A DNA stretch of 64,000 bases from Lachnospiraceae bacterium. GTDB taxonomy: Bacteria; Bacillota; Clostridia; Lachnospirales; Lachnospiraceae. The notes beneath the pieces are model-generated. The model was not told the DNA's origin and ran no database searches. It saw nothing but the letters and a program-made list of their open reading frames with translations. Every line of letters begins with the position of its first letter. The stretch's first letter is position 1. Where the stretch lies: assembly GCA_015057425.1 (NCBI GenBank), contig SVEL01000009.1, positions 1-64,000 on the forward strand. The letters are read 5' to 3'. Both the position numbers and the translations under genes were made by a program. Below are positions 60,711 to 64,000 of the stretch, one piece after another.

Positions 60711-62729
60711 TTACGCTTTCTCCAAAATTTTTACATCTGTTTTTTCTAATATGATTTTCTCACCGACAGTTATCTTATGACCATTAATCAAATCAACATA
60801 ATTGTCATCTGCCGTAACTTCTCTTGTTTCACCTGCGTGATTAAGCAGGAATACAAACTTCTTATCTTCATTGTAACGGGCTGTTGCTTCAACACCGTCA
60901 GGAGTATTCATAACGCCTGTAATTCCAACATCTTCACATATATCACCCACAAGTTTCTTATAAAATGCTGCATCTGAACGTGTTGCCACGTAGTACGCAT
61001 GGCCCTTACCAAAACTGTTCTTTGTAAGTACAGGCATTCCGGCATAAAAGTCTTCTTCATATGTAGCAAGAACTTCTGCACCTTCAGAATGAAGAAGGTC
61101 ACATAAAAGTTCCGAATTATATGTAGTACCTTCCCACACAAAGCTGTTCTTCTTGCCTTCAGGAAGCGCGTCTATCTCTTCTACCCAAATACCCATAATA
61201 TCTCTTAACTTGCCCGGATATCCGCCTATAGTTACAAGGTCATGTTCATCTACATATCCGCTGAAGAATGTTGTAACAAACTTACCGCCACCATTTACGA
61301 AGCTTCTGATTTTTTCATCTACACCTTCTTTTACCATATATAAAATCGGGGCACATATAACCTTATATTTGGAGAAATCATCCTTAACACTGATAATATC
61401 AACAGGTATATTGTGCGCAAAGAATGCTTCGTAATATCTTTCTACTTCGTCACGATATCTCATAAGTCTGCTTGGCCCTGCTGAGTATTCTATACCCCAC
61501 CAGTTATCCCAGTCAAATATTATGGCACACTCAGCCTTTTCTCTTGTTCCAAGTGTCTTATCACCTATAATGTCAAGTTCTGCGCCAAGAGCAGCGATTT
61601 CTCTGAATACTCTTGTATTTTCATGTCCTGCATGATCTATAACGGCACTATGATATTTTTCACAGGCGCCTATACTTCTTCTCATCTGGAAGAACATAAC
61701 TGAATCTGAGCCATGAGCCACCGCCTGATAACTCCAAAGTCTCATTACACCCGGACGTTTCAATTCATTATACGGCTGCCAGTTTGTAACGCTTGGAGTC
61801 TGTTCCATAAGGATAAATGGTTTACCCTGCTTTAATCCTCTCATAAGTTCATGGTTAAGAGCCATCTTTCCTGCTGATGCATCAACTGACGGATAGCTGT
61901 CCCATGATATGAAATCCATATACTCAGACCATTTTTGATAATCCAATATTTTGTAAAATTCCATAAAGTTTGTTGTTACAGGTATATCAGGTGTATGTTT
62001 CTTAACCGCATCATATTCAATTCTGTAGCAGTCAAGCATACTATCTGAATAAAATCTCTTATAATCGATAGATATACCCTGGAACATAGACTGTTCGTAC
62101 CCAAAATGCTCGCTTAACATATTAGGTGCAACCACTTCGTCCCATTCATAAAATGTATGTCCCCAAAAGCTTGTGTTCCATACGCGGTTAAGTTCATCAA
62201 TTGTCTGATATTTATCCTTTAACCAGCCCTGAAATGCCTTTTCACAAAGGTCACAGTAACATTCGCCGCCGTACTCATTGGATATATGCCAAGCTATTAT
62301 ATTATCATAATCTTTATATCTGTCTGCCAGCTTATCAGCCAGTCTTACGGCAAACTTTCTGTATACTTCGCTGTTTGGACATGAATTGTGTCTTCCGCCA
62401 AACTTTCTTCTCATTCCATTAAATTCAGTTCTCAAAATTTCCGGATATTTCTTCACCATCCACGCCGGATGATGAGCCGTAGACGTGGCAAGCACTACCT
62501 TCAAACCATTTTCACGGACCATATTCATTATCTTATCAAGCTTTGAAAAATCATACACATCTTCTGATGGTTGCAATGATGCCCATGAAAATACATTAAG
62601 AGTTACTGTATCTATATGTGCCAGCTTAAAAAGTCTCATATCCTCCGCCCATACAGATTCATCCCATTGTTCGGGATTGTAGTCACCGCCGTATGCCATT
62701 TTGTTGTGATTCCAAACTTTTTCGTACAT
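60711..62729 (-). CDS. GH42 beta-galactosidase, 672 aa
   Basis: Cytoplasmic family 42 enzyme. The TIM barrel starts with MAYGGDYNPEQWDESVW; the acid/base Glu is in WHISNEYGGEC and the nucleophile Glu in FILMEQTPSVTNWQP. A trimerisation domain (about 390-600) and a small C-terminal beta domain follow. Four Cys near the acid/base (CYCDLC region and others) may bind zinc, as in other GH42 enzymes. It would remove beta-galactose from oligosaccharides after fucose is taken off. Start: ATG with GGAG upstream; 34 bp after the fucosidase gene. Confidence 0.94.
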   Translation of the reverse strand: MYEKVWNHNKMAYGGDYNPEQWDESVWAEDMRLFKLAHIDTVTLNVFSWASLQPSEDVYDFSKLDKIMNMVRENGLKVVLATSTAHHPAWMVKKYPEILRTEFNGMRRKFGGRHNSCPNSEVYRKFAVRLADKLADRYKDYDNIIAWHISNEYGGECYCDLCEKAFQGWLKDKYQTIDELNRVWNTSFWGHTFYEWDEVVAPNMLSEHFGYEQSMFQGISIDYKRFYSDSMLDCYRIEYDAVKKHTPDIPVTTNFMEFYKILDYQKWSEYMDFISWDSYPSVDASAGKMALNHELMRGLKQGKPFILMEQTPSVTNWQPYNELKRPGVMRLWSYQAVAHGSDSVMFFQMRRSIGACEKYHSAVIDHAGHENTRVFREIAALGAELDIIGDKTLGTREKAECAIIFDWDNWWGIEYSAGPSRLMRYRDEVERYYEAFFAHNIPVDIISVKDDFSKYKVICAPILYMVKEGVDEKIRSFVNGGGKFVTTFFSGYVDEHDLVTIGGYPGKLRDIMGIWVEEIDALPEGKKNSFVWEGTTYNSELLCDLLHSEGAEVLATYEEDFYAGMPVLTKNSFGKGHAYYVATRSDAAFYKKLVGDICEDVGITGVMNTPDGVEATARYNEDKKFVFLLNHAGETREVTADDNYVDLINGHKITVGEKIILEKTDVKILEKA

Positions 62730-62763
62730 TTTATCTCCATTCCGAATAAATCTTTTATACTTA

Positions 62764-64000
62764 TTATTCTATAATTACTTTAATAACTACCGGAAATTCC
62801 GTAGTAATTCCATCTGTTTCAATATGAAGGCCTTCACCATCTTTTGTCCAGCTCTTAACATTGTCTTCAAAGCAAAGTACCTTTACGTCTTCGATTATGC
62901 CATGGAACTCAGGAATATTCTGATCTTTTGAATCAGCCAGTGCCTTTATGACAAAATGTCCGTCTTCAGGACACTTCATAGCTATTGCATATATAGCTCC
63001 GTTATTTACCGTAAATCTGTAGTCTTTATCTGTAAATGTTTTCTCAGACTGATCACTAAACTGACCATCTACGGATTTTGTAGGTCCTTCTTCTGACTTA
63101 CGCCATGTCTTTGCACCTATAATTGCTTCTTTATTAATACTCATCCATGAAGCCAAATCTTTTAATATTTTCTTATCGCCATCAGGAATTGAACCGTCTG
63201 CTTTCGGTCCTATATTAAGCAATAAATTACCGTTTTTACTTACTACATCTATAAGCGTACATATTATCTCATAACTGCTTTTATAATCAAGAGTATCTGT
63301 ATAGCACCATGAGTTTCTTGCTACTGCAGTGTCTGTCTGCCATGGATATGGTTTCGCATCGGCAAATCCTCCACGCTCAACTTCGACGATACCACTACCG
63401 AACATCATAGCCTCATGCTTATAACATATAAGTACATCCGTACCCCATTTCTTTCCGCAATTATAATAAAATGCCGCCAACTTCTTAAGATATGGTTTAC
63501 ATGCCTGATGCTGAATCCACCAGTCAAAATACAAGAGTCTCGGCTGATATTTTAATATAATTTCAGCCGTTCTTGCAAGCCAGTCATTCATGAATTCTTC
63601 TGTAGGATAAGGTTCACTAAAAAGGTCATGATTATCCGGTTCGGGCATGGCCGGCCAATAAAAATCACCTTTTTTCATCGGGTCTTTTATATCGCTGTCA
63701 AATTCCTTTCCATGTCCCATAAAGAACCAATGCTCCACTCTGTGGGATGACGTACAGAATTTCATATCTTTGTCTTCTGCTTCTTTTTTAAGTTCGCCCA
63801 AAACATCTCTGTGTGGTCCCATCTGTACAGCATTCCAGTCGGATAACTGACTGTCATACATCTGAAATCCGTCATGATGCTCTGCTACAGGGAACAGATA
63901 TCCTGCTCCTGCATCTTTAAACAGTTCAATCCATTCCTTAGGGTCGAACTTTTCTGCCTTAAACATCGGAATAAAATCCTTATATCCGAATTCCTTCTGA
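62764..64000 (-). CDS. GH29 alpha-L-fucosidase, 5' end beyond the window
   Basis: At least 412 residues; the frame is open at the window edge (QKEFGYKDFIPMFKAEKFD), so the N-terminus is missing. Family 29 marks: YLFPVAEHHDGFQMYDS (His pair), SSHRVEHWFFMG, and nucleophile Asp in LLYFDWWIQ; GNLLLNIGPKADGSIPDGD closes the barrel and a C-terminal beta domain follows. It removes terminal alpha-L-fucose. No signal peptide can be judged. It leads the transcript that continues into the GH42 and kinase genes. Confidence 0.93.
   Translation of the reverse strand, partial: QKEFGYKDFIPMFKAEKFDPKEWIELFKDAGAGYLFPVAEHHDGFQMYDSQLSDWNAVQMGPHRDVLGELKKEAEDKDMKFCTSSHRVEHWFFMGHGKEFDSDIKDPMKKGDFYWPAMPEPDNHDLFSEPYPTEEFMNDWLARTAEIILKYQPRLLYFDWWIQHQACKPYLKKLAAFYYNCGKKWGTDVLICYKHEAMMFGSGIVEVERGGFADAKPYPWQTDTAVARNSWCYTDTLDYKSSYEIICTLIDVVSKNGNLLLNIGPKADGSIPDGDKKILKDLASWMSINKEAIIGAKTWRKSEEGPTKSVDGQFSDQSEKTFTDKDYRFTVNNGAIYAIAMKCPEDGHFVIKALADSKDQNIPEFHGIIEDVKVLCFEDNVKSWTKDGEGLHIETDGITTEFPVVIKVIIE

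Overview
The window looks like chromosomal DNA of a low-GC, Gram-positive gut Clostridium of the Lachnospiraceae type. The signs are AT-rich intergenic DNA, strong AGGAGG ribosome binding sites, TTGACA/TATAAT promoters, a Csp-type subtilase, a FeoB-associated Cys-rich protein, YesM/YesN-type regulation and Lpl-type ABC transporters. Species cannot be fixed from the sequence alone. No rRNA, tRNA, CRISPR array, phage or intact insertion sequence was found.

Layout. (1) 1-1513: a degenerate patch with two near-identical 3' fragments of a polysaccharide-deacetylase-like gene. Between them is a compact type I toxin-antitoxin-like locus: a 29-residue membrane peptide, a convergent small RNA, and a LexA-like box over the toxin promoter. 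(2) 1536-8133: a repeat-rich lipoprotein, an RNase HI with a viroplasmin domain, a subtilase homologue that has lost its catalytic triad, clpX and an HtrA-like protease. (3) 8253-28606: a 20-kb, all-minus-strand surface-polysaccharide locus. It holds an LCP ligase, an initiating glycosyl-phosphotransferase, several GT2 enzymes (one with two GT2 domains), a Wzm/Wzt ABC exporter, a methyltransferase, a three-gene Gtr-like module, an acyltransferase, an F420-hydrogenase-beta-like protein, a pyruvyl transferase and a Wzx-type flippase. (4) 28735-35352: a minus-strand run with two membrane proteins, cdaA-cdaR (c-di-AMP synthesis and control), an HPr-like protein, a GT2 and leuA. (5) 35595-42004: a CPA2 antiporter, a LytTR regulator with a membrane partner, the feoA-feoB-Cys-rich iron operon and a DUF975 protein. 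(6) 42283-44238: a soluble sugar-sensor/GGDEF fusion. (7) 44315-64000: a glycan utilisation locus.

The last locus joins an alpha-L-fucosidase (GH29, cut by the window end), a beta-galactosidase (GH42), an alpha-xylosidase (GH31), an LplABC-type importer, YesL, YesM/YesN two-component regulators, two cell-surface proteins sharing an unrecognised domain, a fucose-isomerase-family enzyme and xylulokinase. The three glycosidases match the three side-chain linkages of fucogalactoxyloglucan. The simplest reading is therefore import of fucosylated xyloglucan oligosaccharides, stepwise intracellular trimming, and entry of pentose into the pentose phosphate pathway. The backbone-cleaving enzymes are not in the window.

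The most interesting items are the LexA-linked type I toxin locus, the pseudoprotease, the shared surface domain next to the transporter, the GGDEF fusion, paired TTAGT-type operators in the feo operon, and an isolated GC-rich hairpin element at 57261-57360.
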